DNA of 64,000 nt from positions 17,628,135-17,692,134 of the forward strand of contig CM037462.1 of the NCBI GenBank assembly GCA_021014325.1, given 5' to 3'. The translations under genes were made by a program, and so were the position numbers. The first letter of the stretch is position 1, and the number at the start of each line of letters is the position of its first letter. The notes beneath the pieces were generated by a model. The model was not told the DNA's origin. It saw only the letters and a program-made list of their open reading frames with translations, and did not search any database. Positions 23,786-35,300 of this stretch are shown in pieces. The DNA comes from Plazaster borealis (Eukaryota > Echinodermata > Asteroidea > Forcipulatida > Labidiasteridae).

Positions 23786-24772
23786 ATGGCAAACAACGAT
23801 GTTTTTGCTGTTATCAACTCGATTATTGCAGCTTTGGCGTTCATAGGAAACGGTGCAGTGATTTTTGTTATGACAGTGAGACGTAAGAAGTTTGGCTCCT
23901 TCACAAACCGACTCATTCGTCACCAGTCCATCATTGACTTCTCTGCTGCCGTGGTGTTCCTCTTGCTCCGTGTGATTATTCCCCATGACGATTGGGAAAC
24001 AAAAGCGGACCAGAATTTTCTTGGTGAGGTCTACTGCCGCTTTGTCCACACCGATGTTTTGGTCTGGGGTATCAATGTGGCGTCAACGTACAATCTTGTC
24101 TTAATATCGACTGAGCGTTTCATGGCTACCTGCTGGCCGGTGAAGCACCGCAACGCCTGCTCACTTCACAGAGTTAAAGTGTCGATGGTTGCCGCATGGG
24201 CCATTGGACTTTTATACGGACTTCATTTCGCTCTTCTAAAACACGTCCACCAGGGAAAGTGTGAATTTTTGCAGCTGGAAACCGCTCTCCAAGCTATTGA
24301 AGCAACGGTTGCACTACTAATCGAATATCTCATCCCAGTATTTCTGATGTCCTTTTCGTACGTTCGGATTTTCACCGCGCTTCGACGCAAACTGGCTCGT
24401 AATGCGACCGACAACCCACGCCGACAACGCCATGGTATCATGGGCAAGGCTAAGCAGAATGTGGTAGAAACTATGCTGCTCGCCGGAGTCATGTTCTTCA
24501 TATGCTGGACCCCAACTGAAATACTTTACACGGTTCATATTGCAACGAATGGCCAGACACCACACGTAGTGTACCTAGCTCTCACTGGCTTACTCACATG
24601 CAACATGTGTGTCAACCCCATCATATACTGCTTCAAGTACGAATATTTTCGAGTTGAATTCGTTAAACTCGTCAGAAGTAAATTTCGCAGAAATCGCGTT
24701 CACACAGAAGAGGAACTGAACGTGGTTTCTACTGATCCATTACAGCCAAATACACTTCAAAGCTTGGCTTGA
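23786..24772 (+). CDS. Rhodopsin-like (class A) G-protein-coupled receptor, intronless
   Basis: A 328-residue seven-helix receptor in one uninterrupted reading frame. The start is the first ATG after an in-frame stop at 23,768-23,770. Visible landmarks: GN in helix 1 (N22), D51 in helix 2, C84 at the start of helix 3 paired with C159 in the second extracellular loop, ERF at 110-112 in place of DRY, W138 in helix 4, P184 in helix 5, a basic third loop (RRKLARNATDNPRRQRHG), CWTP at 240-243 and NPIIY at 277-281. The extracellular N-terminus is very short. Such receptors sit in the plasma membrane and signal through G proteins. The ligand cannot be read from the sequence. Intronless class A receptors are often part of lineage-specific expansions; whether this one is would need genome-wide comparison. 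Confidence 0.95.
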   Translation: MANNDVFAVINSIIAALAFIGNGAVIFVMTVRRKKFGSFTNRLIRHQSIIDFSAAVVFLLLRVIIPHDDWETKADQNFLGEVYCRFVHTDVLVWGINVASTYNLVLISTERFMATCWPVKHRNACSLHRVKVSMVAAWAIGLLYGLHFALLKHVHQGKCEFLQLETALQAIEATVALLIEYLIPVFLMSFSYVRIFTALRRKLARNATDNPRRQRHGIMGKAKQNVVETMLLAGVMFFICWTPTEILYTVHIATNGQTPHVVYLALTGLLTCNMCVNPIIYCFKYEYFRVEFVKLVRSKFRRNRVHTEEELNVVSTDPLQPNTLQSLA

Positions 24773-24883
24773 AACTATTAAAGTTTCGGTAGGGGCCTAC
24801 CTCAGTATAATTTATAAAGTACCGTGTTTGAATGTACTATACAAAGCCACAATGTAAACACTTTTTTCCGCACCCTTTTTTAA

Positions 24884-25250
24884 AGGCAGGGTACTTTTAG
24901 TAATTGTCAAATGCCAGTATCCTCACTTGGTGTATCCCACCATTATGCATAAAATAACAAACCGATGCAAATTTTGGCTCAATTGGTCATCGAAGTTGCA
25001 AGAAACACCCTCGTTGTATAGAATTGTGTGCTTTCAGATGCCCGAGAAAGGCCTAAATGCAAGCCTTTCTCAGATTCAATTTGTTTTGGGGAAAATTACC
25101 CCATTCTCTAAAACTACATTACTTCAAAGGGGGTAATTTCTAACAATGTTTTATAATATCACCAGCTCTCCAGTGCTTTATACCAAGTAAGTTTTTATGG
25201 TCATTAACTTGTGGAGTGATACCGAAGTAATTACCCAAAGTACACCCTGC
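24884..25250. mobile_element. TTAA-type short transposon, family A, diverged copy
   Basis: Collinear with 16,544-16,910: it starts TTAAAGGCAGGGTACTTTT, has the shared CTCACTTGGTGTATCCCACC and TTGGTCATCGAAGTTGCAAG blocks, and ends at CAAAGTACACCCTGCCTTCAA. It lies about 110 bases after the GPCR stop codon, so it may fall within the 3' untranslated region. Confidence 0.65.
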
Positions 25251-25262
25251 CTTCAACTTCCT

Positions 25263-25806
25263 GGGCCCAATTTCATAGAGCTGCTTATTATAAGCAGGAA
25301 CTATTGCTCAAACATTTTATGCTAAGCAAAAATAAGCAGGATACCTGTCATATTATTGTACATGTGCGTGGTATTTTGACTGGTAACCTTATTCTGCTAA
25401 GCATAATTTTGTTGTGCTTAGATATTTTTTGTGCTTAAAGGCCTTGTACACTATTGGTAAGATCGAAAAACACACGTGTTCACAGATTCACACATAACTT
25501 ACATGATTTAAGGTAAGTAATGGTAGAAAGGGTTCCTTAAAATATTACTGCCTAAAATGCTGTCGTTTCTGAGAAATGAGTAAAACAATAGTTTTTATCA
25601 CGCGCGATAAAAACTCGATGTTTGAAAAAACGGAAAACACATGAGGTCTCTTTTCACTATTTTCTCGTGACCTCGATGACCAATTGAGCTCAAACTTTCA
25701 CAGGTTTGTTTGTTCATGCATATGATGAATCACACATGTGGACACTGATTTTGAGCTGTTACCAAAAGTGTGCAATATCTTTAAGCAGCTCTATGAAATT
25801 GGGCCC
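25263..25806. mobile_element. Short transposon with GGGCCCAATTTCATAG ends, interrupted by a second transposon
   Basis: The outer element starts GGGCCCAATTTCATAGAGCT and ends AGCTCTATGAAATTGGGCCC. At 25,439-25,780 a 342-base element of another family sits between two TTAA copies (25,435-25,438 and 25,781-25,784). Removing it restores the sequence GTGCTTAAGCAGC. An uninterrupted relative of the outer element lies at 50,384-50,575. Confidence 0.85.
25439..25780. mobile_element. TTAA-flanked short transposon, family B, nested insertion
   Basis: The left end is AGGCCTTGTACACTATTGGT and the right end is ACCAAAAGTGTGCAATATCT, imperfect inverted repeats. A second copy at 59,432-59,772 is also flanked by TTAA. 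No coding capacity. Confidence 0.85.
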
Positions 25807-26197
25807 TGTTCATACCAACGTGGATCCTGATGGTCTTGGTTGGGTCTAAGCATGATTCAGCATGTATGAGTGAGCATCACCCGTGCGTCAAACCGATCCC
25901 TGTCTTAGTCATCAATTGCTCTCTTGCTCAAGAATCAAGCCTACCCAAACCTAAGTCTCTAACCAATTATGCCTAATGGAACTCGGGAGTCTTGGTAAAT
26001 TTTGGTTCAGGGTCCACAACTATGAAAGGGACAAGCTGGTAAACTAAAATTTTAACAGCGTTAAGATTCATACTGATCTTTGCGTCAACGAATTTTTGAA
26101 AACGCGGCAATGTACTTTTCTTTCGTTTTAGGCGTGTGAAAGTGTTGAAGAGAAAGTTTAAGATTAATATATAATTATTGATATATATCATATTTAA

Positions 26198-26500
26198 AAT
26201 TAGTAGGGGAGATAGCTTTCGATCCGAACCGGACCTTCATCAGAGGCATAAACAAACACAAACAGAAACATATCCATTTATAGCAAAAAGAAGAACAAAG
26301 GATTATGTGAAGGTATCAAAAAAAGGGGAAACTATAGCCAATCAAAGTTATGAATTAACAAACAATGGGGTGGATTAGAACCAATCTGTGTAAAGTAGTG
26401 AGGAAAAAAGGATAGTCAATGTGAAAGGGTGGATTACTGAACCAGGGTAACTGCATTCTGATGGGTAATGTGGGAAGCATGACAGGACAGGATTAGAGCG
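26198..26500 (-). repeat. Retroelement-like repeat with a partial hammerhead-like core
   Basis: On the - strand (plus 26,210-26,248) the sequence reads CTGATGA, then a six-pair stem GGTCCG-GTT-CGGATC (one G-U), then GAAA. This order matches two of the three hammerhead ribozyme core strands, which are known in Penelope-like and related retroelements. I could not place the third core element (stem III/UH/stem I), so it may be incomplete or a chance match. The remaining stretch is A-rich, non-coding and repeat-like. Confidence 0.35.
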
Positions 26501-26699
26501 GTAATATATATTAATATATAAACATTAAATAACTAAACAGTTTCATGTGAAAGCTAACATTGTTCAATATCAATCATCTATTTAGAATTTCGATGAGTTC
26601 AAAGCACAACAAAATTCATTTCATTGAATTGAATTGAAAGGCAGCAATTTTGCCCCAAGATGTCGCACAATGATATACAATTATTACGTACCCCGCCCC

Positions 26700-26928
26700 A
26701 CTGCAAAAACTATAGGGTGTTAAAATTTACACCATGGGTGTTGTCACATATAGGTACCGAAGAGAGAATCAAAATTAACAACACAGGGTGTTAAAATGAC
26801 ATCGATGTAATTGTTTTGGCTGAAATAAGTGTTATTTTAACACCCTATGGTGTAAATTTTGATTCCCTCTTCGGTATCTAATGTGAAAACACCCATGGTG
26901 TAAATTTTAACACATCAGTTTTTGCAGT
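26700..26928. mobile_element. Fold-back MITE of about 229 bases
   Basis: It starts ACTGCAAAAACTATAGGGTG and ends with AGTTTTTGCAGT. Inside, GTGTTAAAATTTACACCATG is mirrored by CATGGTGTAAATTTTAACAC, and TACCGAAGAGAGAATCAAAA by TTTTGATTCCCTCTTCGGTA, so most of each half pairs with the other. Confidence 0.85.
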
Positions 26929-26981
26929 ATAGTGTTGTATGCCTTTTGCACTTTTCTAGAAATCGATGTGCTCCTGTATAA

Positions 26982-27505
26982 TAGGGGCTCCTAGGTCAAA
27001 TTCAGTTATATGATCCACTCATTTTCCATCAGATGGAATCGACATGGAGGTGGGGGGAAACTTAGAAGTACCTCACGTTAAAACGGTGTAAAATGCCACT
27101 GTGTTTGATACCCTTCAAGTGAAATTTTTGTCAAATTCTAAAAACCTTCGATGACGTCACATTTCAAATAATATGGTCAGTACGTTGTTGTACGGAGAAT
27201 ATTTAGTTAATTCCTGAATGTTGACGATGATCAATCAAAGCAGCATTGGATTGGACCTTTCGGCTGCACAAACAATTACCGTAATCTTTGTGTTTTAAAG
27301 ACCAACTTTTTTTATGTTCGGCGACGTCCACGTCAGGTTTCACATTTCGCTATGATAGAGTATCACTATCAGATAAAATGAAATTGTATTCTGTTTTAAC
27401 GTGAGGTTAGAGACTTGTATTTTTCCCCTGACTTTCATGAGGAATCTATCTATTGAAAATTGAGTGCATCACAAAACTGAATTTGACATTGAAACCCCTC
27501 TTTAA
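26982..27505. mobile_element. Fold-back element of about 0.5 kb
   Basis: Outer ends AGGTCAAATTCAGTTATATG and its approximate inverse near 27,462-27,490 (CAAAACTGAATTTGACATTG). An inner pair is CCTCACGTTAAAAC (27,071) and GTTTTAACGTGAGG (27,395). Outer boundaries are approximate. No coding capacity. Confidence 0.6.
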
Positions 27506-28206
27506 AACTTTAAAGTGTGATGGATCTGTGTTTGTAGGAACTACATTATATACTCGAATCAATTTGGCGTTGGGCTATGCATATAGCCAACAATGGTAGC
27601 TAGGTATGTACACGAGTTAGTAACGTGATAATGTCGTAGTGAGAGATGGATAGAATCGATTTTTGTAACAACACCAGGTGAAACTATTATGGCCTGTAAA
27701 TCAACATAGCTCTTTTGTGCATTCTCCCATAATGATCCCTATAATGCTCATAATGATCCCTATGAAAATAGCTGGTTTTTGTTCCGTCAAATGTAATATT
27801 GATGTGTGCATGTCTTTAAAACCCTCAGACGATCGAGGCAATTAATTGTGACTTCGGTACGTTGCCAGCACATGCTGACAATTTTTTTGTAGGTTAAAAG
27901 GGTTTGTTTTGCATTTTGTCAACGATTTATTTGTCTAAGTGTGGGGGGTTTTCAGGTATTGCCTGGGTAAATTTAAGGTTATTTGTTCGCTTAATTGATT
28001 TTTTTATATAATTTGGTTCGTCTACCATTGACGATTGACGACAATTTACGGAACTTTTTTGTAAACAAAAGATGCTGGCAGAGTTTTGTCCTGCCCTTTC
28101 TAACCAAACCACTATCACATGAACGTGCCCCACCTCAACGAACTGATTACCGACCTTACTCGCAGTATATTAAGGTCAACATGATCGTGGTTGTGGTATA
28201 GAAGGC

Positions 28207-28345
28207 CCGAACAAAAACAATTCGCTGTGAAGAACGTGCTTTTTGCTGAGGCTGCTCCTTTCATCTGGAACAAACTCACCGAGACAAACAACTTCCAATG
28301 CCATTTTCAAAACCAATCTCATCGCCCACTCAAATGGTTCTGTTG
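28207..28345 (+). pseudogene. Decayed LINE fragment, end of reverse-transcriptase ORF
   Basis: Translation gives AEAAPFIWNKL and, after a frame change, AIFKTNLIAHSN. This resembles the C-terminal APxxWNxLP...FKxxLKTHL signature of jockey/CR1-like non-LTR retrotransposon ORF2. Frame breaks show it is dead. It is too short for clade assignment. Confidence 0.5.
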
Positions 28346-29663
28346 TCATACCGTATAGGTTTCTGTTGAGTGTGTGTATATGTGCCTTGATCAGTTTCCT
28401 TGAGAAGTATACATTTATATTATTAGTTTTCCTGGTCATTTAAAAAAATTAAAATAAAATCAATAACATTAACACGCACTCAAATTTACACATTTCCCCA
28501 TAATCTATATTTAGCTATCTTGCACTCAATTTCGTTTTCGTGTACACATGATTTCTTTTATCTCATTTAGGTTCGTTTTTAACCCATTCTATTTAATTCC
28601 TTGACCCCTTGCACGACGAGGAATGCAACTCCGCAAAATGCGCGTCTATACTATTTCTGCCATTTTGGGAATCAATTTATTTGCAAACAAATTTTGACTC
28701 CCCAAAATAGCGGACAGACAGGATAGGCACGTGTAAGTGCACTGCGCGTCGTGTTATGGGCCAATGGGCATTCGATATTGTATTTTCACCATTCTTCAGT
28801 TAAATTTCTACTTATTCATCAATTGAAAGTAGAAATTCAATTGAAGAATTGTGAAAAATGGTTGACCAGCAGCCTCTCTGCTGGCTTTCACGGAACTGAA
28901 TGATATTTGTCACCTAATAAATTTGAATGATCTTATTTTTGACCATGCTAAACTCTACTGTTGAAATTGAATTATACTTCTTTTGACTGGGTGAATGCTG
29001 ATATGACGGAGCATTCATTTTCAAACGAACAAAACAATTATAGCGAGCAATGAAAAATTCACAGCAACATTTTTAACCACTAAAATGCATAGGAGAAAAA
29101 AAGAAAAAGGAAAAAAGGATGCAGCAAACGACTTAGTCAGTTACTTTAGGCAATGGCCTCTGCTGCTCAGGTCATAACCTAGGTGCCCCTTCAAAAGTTT
29201 CCAATAGACTTTAATATTTTTCAGTAGAAGTATCCTTCGCAAAATGAAATGGACTTTCCCTCTCATAGGTGAAATTATAGCCCTGAACGACTGACTGTTT
29301 TGAAGAACTTTCAATTTCATGCGAAATACAATAACCCAGTCGACGTTTTCATTGGTTAACCGTTGGCAAAAAATGACAAAGAAAACCTATAATTTAATAT
29401 TCACAAAGGCACACCTTTATCACAAGAAATAATGAAAAAAGATAATGCCGAATATCCCTGTAAAATTTACTTTGGAAAATTCGTTGTTTCAAATCTATAG
29501 TTAGTAGGCCTACAGTATACACATTTCAATTATGTATTGTATTAATAAATTATTTTGTGTAGCGTTATAAAACCACCAAAAATGTGCACTGTTTTTGTAT
29601 TGTTTAGTGCACTTTGTGGACAAGCATGAAGCTTGGCATAATTTAAAAAATAAATGTAGGATC

Positions 29664-30260
29664 TTAGATAGGATCCCAAAGGGTTAATAAGCGGACAGTT
29701 GATCCGTAGATGTTCTTGTCAGGTAAATTCAAAACAATGGAGGAAAGTTCAAGCTCCGTAATTGGATTAAGAAAAATGGAGTGGGAATTACAGGAGGGAA
29801 TTTGATCGGCAAGTGCGGGGCCAATATTGACAAAGAAATCATTGAAATGCTTAGCAGTGAGACGGGGATCATCTTCAGCACTGAGGTCAAAGTATTTTTG
29901 TTCAGTACACTGTTGGTAATCTTCCAAGTATTTTTAGCACTACCTTTTTCCTTGTCAAATTCTTTGGATTAATAATCACGTTTTGCAGAAAGTAAAATAT
30001 TGGTTAATAAATGTTGTATTTGGTAAAATTATGACGAGTAATTTCAGAAGGAGAAGACAAGAACTTACGATTTTTATGATTGGTGGATTTAAGAAGACTG
30101 AGGGAAATCCATGGCGACCTTGGTTGAGCTTTGTTGTTGTGGTGTATAAGTCTGACTATGGAGGAATAATAATGTCATATAATAGGCTAAATGGTTAAAG
30201 GAAATCATGGAATTCTTATATGAGTTATTGGGTTCGACGGAGCTCAGAACTGAGGACCAA
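29664..30260 (-). pseudogene. Decayed LINE ORF2 fragment (linker to start of reverse transcriptase)
   Basis: On the - strand the frame 29,664-29,927 includes LTAKHFNDFFVNIGPALADQ and FLNPITELELSSIVLNL, typical of the region just before the RT domain in jockey/CR1-like LINEs (FNDFFVNIGP...L.PIT..E...I..L). Farther 5' (about 30,110-30,020) a different frame reads PWISLSLLKSTNHKN, matching the usual PW.S..LLKSI.KKN linker. Stops and frame changes break it, and the catalytic RT motifs are not in the fragment. Confidence 0.65.
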
Positions 30261-31089
30261 TCTTCATGTTTTAAAGCTATTTTTGAAATGATTAATATTG
30301 TCAATATTCTTTGTCATTTTATATATTAATCATTTTCTAAATCAAAATACGATTATTTATAAAACAAAAATAAACCAACCGCGCACGCGCTCACGCTTTG
30401 CAAGTAGCTCGCACGGATCCGTAAGGTTGTGTGAGCGTGTTCTACCCGTTAAAACCTTAGACTTTAACAAAAGGGATCTGGGTGTTTGACAAAGCGAGGT
30501 CGTCCTCGCTTCGCTTTCGTGTACAAAACCAATGGGGATGTCGCAAAAAAAAAAAAAAAAAACTAAGTCCAAACAATGTGAGAACAAAGAGAAGTCCTCA
30601 ATTTACGGGATTCACAAATGTGTGTGCGTGTGTGTGTACGTTTAAGTAAAATTAAATAATCAACTAATAACTGTTTTAGGGGCATCACAACCCAACTTTA
30701 AAATTATCCCGAAGAACATGTGCACAATGGATGATGACAGCATCTTGAAATTAATGACATAGTCAAGTGCTGTACGTGTTTCACCTTGGTTTCACTATCC
30801 AATATTAAATGTTGAACAATAAGTAAACATATTTAAACTTAAAGCAGGGCCTGTTTTGATGTTTTATTAAATAAAAATAACATAAAAAGACACACACAAA
30901 ATGGCTGAGAGTTGAAACATATGATCATTTTTTGAAAATATTAAACAAATTATTTTGATAAATATAATGACGACGGCCAGTTGCAGCTATAAAGCCATAC
31001 CCTTTTAGTCACTGCAGACATAAGTTCCACGCATGGCATCACAGCGGGACACTGAGGTACTCCCTATTCGTGAGTACCCCTGCGATAAC

Positions 31090-31460
31090 ATATTGAGTGT
31101 GTAATACACGAATTCACTAGTGCCAGTGGACTGCAGCTGAAGTCCGTTGGAAAAACGTGTAACATACCTCCTTTGTAATGTTAATTTCATTTTGTTTTCA
31201 AAGCTAATTACCTTTCCAGAGATGAAGAGATAGTTAACCCCCCCCCCCAAAAAAAAGGTATAATAATAATGTTTTACTGTTGGTAATTATCAATATAATG
31301 TTTGGCTGACACAATTACACTGCGAAACTGCAACATCAGGCCTGTAAGAGTTTTCGCGAATTCCCTAGTGGTAGTGGTCTGCAAGTTGCTGTAAGCTGGG
31401 AAAACGTGTCCTTTACAATAATGGGTGTCATATTTTTTTCAAGGCTAATTACTCTTACAC
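31090..31460. repeat. Pair of degenerate direct repeats of about 110 bases
   Basis: Sequence from CGAATTCACTAGTGCCAGTGG to CAAAGCTAATTACC (31,108-31,213) recurs as CGAATTCCCTAGTGGTAGTGG to CAAGGCTAATTACT (31,357-31,453). No coding frame. The origin is unknown. Confidence 0.55.
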
Positions 31461-32370
31461 GGGTTGTATAATTATGTGGAAATATCATAGAATTGTTTAT
31501 TTTGGTAATTATGATTTTACAATTTGAAATCATTAAATTAGATTGTTTATTTATTTTTCATTCATTTTTTGTATTGTTCGTTTCCAAAGGACTGTCCATG
31601 TTATAAAAACAAAATGTTTGCATCATGATTTATTAATTTTAGTTAATGAATACCCCTCAAATAAAATTATGACGTCTGCAAGGAAGGTTGATGAATGATG
31701 AATTTACTACTCATGGATCATTAAAAACTCACAAATCTCCGAGCTCCTGAGCAGTTCATGTAGTTTGGAATCACTTCATCAGGGTGCACCACACTAAATA
31801 TACTCCCATAGCAACCAATGCTATTATGCTAAATATCCAAAAATACTCAAAAAATATTTAAAGTCTCTCAGCCTCTCGAAAACAAATCAAATATATTTTC
31901 AGACAACTAAACTTACGATTTCTTTTTAATTTTTGGCAGGTCAGTCGTTTGGAATTTTTGCTAATTACCCTAGAAAAAAAACACTCCCGAAAAGAAAAAC
32001 TTTTCCCCAAACCGATTCGCAAGCCAAATAGGACCAACTTTAAAGCCTAAATTGATCACATCCACACATCTCCTCAAAAGTTTAAACACAGAGCCCCCAG
32101 GTTGTGATAAATTATTATAATTACACAATCTATTTATTATTTGACCCCTAAAACGTTATTATTCAAAAGATTTTCGGGCCTACAAATTGATAATCAGTTT
32201 GGCGAATGCCTACTTGTGTAGTGCACACTTAACTTCATCGTAAACTTTTTGGAGGGTCAGTTTGCGCCCTCAAGCGGCAGGTTAAGGTGCATGCTTTTGG
32301 TTTATCAACAAACCAAAAGTAGAACTACACAAGAGTAGAAAACTACAAACCGAAGTATGTGGTGATCGAG

Positions 32371-35300
32371 ATGGAGAAGTATGAGAAAATCCGAGTTGTT
32401 GGAAGAGGAGCCTACGGGTAAGTCGATCTGATATGATTGTTAGTTTCAATTCATTGACAAATTAGCTTCAAATAACCAATTGACAATAATGTAATTGATG
32501 ACGATTGACGACTTAGCCCTGGTGGTAGGACGTCAGTCAGTGCCACTGCACTGACGTCCTGGGTATAAAGATCCTTTACAATGCGAACAAAATTTTGAGT
32601 AACATTTTAAAATATTTTTACCTAATTTGAGAAGCTGAAACTCCATTCACTTATTCTTGGTGCCTTTAATTACACTTTTGCTGAGTTCAAAACCTATCAA
32701 ATACATCCATGAATGACATTATTTCCGAAAATAAGTCCAAGTTGTGCACTGGCGCTGTGACTCCGTCGTGTTGCCGCCCGGAAGAAAAAAGCGTTCAGTG
32801 TTGTGTTACGGGTTAGACAGCGCCCTCTTTTGTGAACTTGGTTCCATGTCAGTTGAGGTTGTCGCAACGAATGCGTCAATTTCCATTTTATTTTCACAAT
32901 AATGTCATCCAAGGATAAAATTGGCAATTCTGAATAGAGCAGGCGTAAGGTTCAGGACACAAGGAACATGTGAGTCACGTTTCAGCTTCCTCAAAAAGGT
33001 AAAAATATGATAAAAAATGGTTATAAATTTTGTTGCAATGCCTGAGGACCTTTATACCCTGGACTCCGTCGCGTTGTATGCAACGGAGGAGTCCAACCTG
33101 GGCTAATTGACGACTGTACAGGACTGTACACGCACGGTCTGTCATGTGTGTCATCGTCATGATCGTCTCCACTACCGTACCGAACGATTGCGGAATTCGG
33201 AACGAACCTCATACTCATAGTTCTAGGAGTAACGGTTTGTCATGTCTATGCGTGGTACTGGTGCTTCCTTTCCTCACAAAATCACACAACCTTTTAGTTT
33301 TACGGATCCGGTTTGTGGGGTACTGTGTAGCCCCACCTGTGGCCAAGCTGAATACTTTTCTGTGGCCAAGCTGAATCCACAGAAGTGGGGCTATGTGGGG
33401 TGCTCCTTTCTTGTTATATTTAGTCCACTTTCTAAATAATTCCTCTGTGGGGTTCAAGTTGAACAAATAAAAACTTTGTGGGGTCTATTCCATAAAAGAC
33501 CTCCACTTAGGGCCTGTGTGTTACAACGAATGGGGATACATTTTTGCGGAGTGTGTTGGCTAGCACTAGAGGAGCAGAACATGTTTTATTTGTACCCCCC
33601 TCCCAAATTGAAGTTGTATCCCGAGTCGAAGCTCACTGTAGTCTTAGTCTTAATACACTCTTCCACTCCTTAGTCTTGTCACTCTTTAATATTATCACTT
33701 CATAATATCAGAATATGCTGGGGGGGATACTAAAGTTCAATACTGTAAGATCTATTATTGTTAAACTTGATATGGGTGTGCTATAGACCCAGTAATTGGT
33801 GCGCTGTACTCCTTATAAAAAAAAGTGACATCTGCGGTTTTACTAGCCCCACTCGTGAGGTCCAAGGATTCACCTTGGCCACACGAGTGGGGCTAGTACG
33901 GGCGAACTAGCAAACGTACTAGTAATCTATACTGTCTGGAAGAGTTTAAAGGTGCATGATCTATGTGATGATGCGCCTTCTCAGACAAAAGATGGTTGAT
34001 CAAAAGACATTTTCATTTTAATTGAAACCCGTCGATGATCAATACTTTACTTGGATTGATGTCTAAAATAATATTTTTCCTGATGGCTCGTTTCCTCCGC
34101 AGGACAGTGTACCTCTGCCGTCGTCTTAGCGACCAAAAACTCATCATCATCAAGCAGATCCCAGTGGAGCAGATGACACGAGAGGAACGCCAAGTAGCTG
34201 TCAATGAGGCCAAGGTGTTAGCGATGCTTGATCATCCAAACATCATTGAATATTACGACAACTTCCTTGAGGATAAAGCTTTAAGTATCGTCATGGAATA
34301 TGCAGAGGGTAAGAACCCAAGAATATCATGCCCCAAATTGAAATACTGTCCCAATTATAGATCAGACCTGGGCCCAATTTCATGGCTCTGGTTACCGCCA
34401 AATTCTGCGCTTGCGATCACCATTCTCCGCGTACCGAGCAAGTGCCCAATTTCTGCGCTAGCTGTGTAAGCGTAGAATGCCTAGTAATGTGGACTACGCA
34501 TGCGCACACAAGCAAAAGTTCCCTGCTAACCCGTGAAATACGCTGGACGTAAAGTGGAATTCCCTGCTTCCGTAAGCGCCGATTCTTTGCTTACGGTAAG
34601 CAGAGCCATGAAATTGGGCCCTGTCAAGTTGATTCTGTCCATCCATAGTTGGGAAGATACCTGTAATTGGGAAGATTACTGCTCAATTCATCTTTATTTG
34701 TGGATTTGATTGTTTTTTTATTTCAGGCGGAACGCTATTTGAGTATCTCCAACATCGAGGGAATGCATTATTAGATGAAGGGGTGAGTGTATGTGGTTTG
34801 TATTTTTATAGAGGTTTAAAGAAGTCTGTAGTTGGAAAGATCACAGTGCTGATCGGATGGTTCTTTTATAAATGAGCAGGTTGATGCAAGTTAACAGACT
34901 TCATCCTGAAGACGAGTAGACTATATACTGTTCAAAACGTTGAGACCACACTGGTTCTTAGATTAGATTAGATTAGTCCTAAATTAGATTAGATATCATT
35001 TATTGTCCACATTTTTAAAAATGGAAATTTGATTTCACTGGCAAATAGGTAAAGAACAAACAATATTTATTTTACAATATGTACGCACAAAGTACAACGA
35101 GCAAAAAAAAATCTATCATTAGAATACACACCATTCACACCATGCAAAGCATCAAACATTACTGACTTCATTTTTGTCAAATTGAGTGAACAAGGGCATT
35201 GCTGACAAGGACTCTCTACTGTCTTCTTTCCATGATTGCTGGTAGGTCATGGCCAACAGTTCCAGAGTCATGCTCCAGCATGTTCACAAATGTTGCTGTG

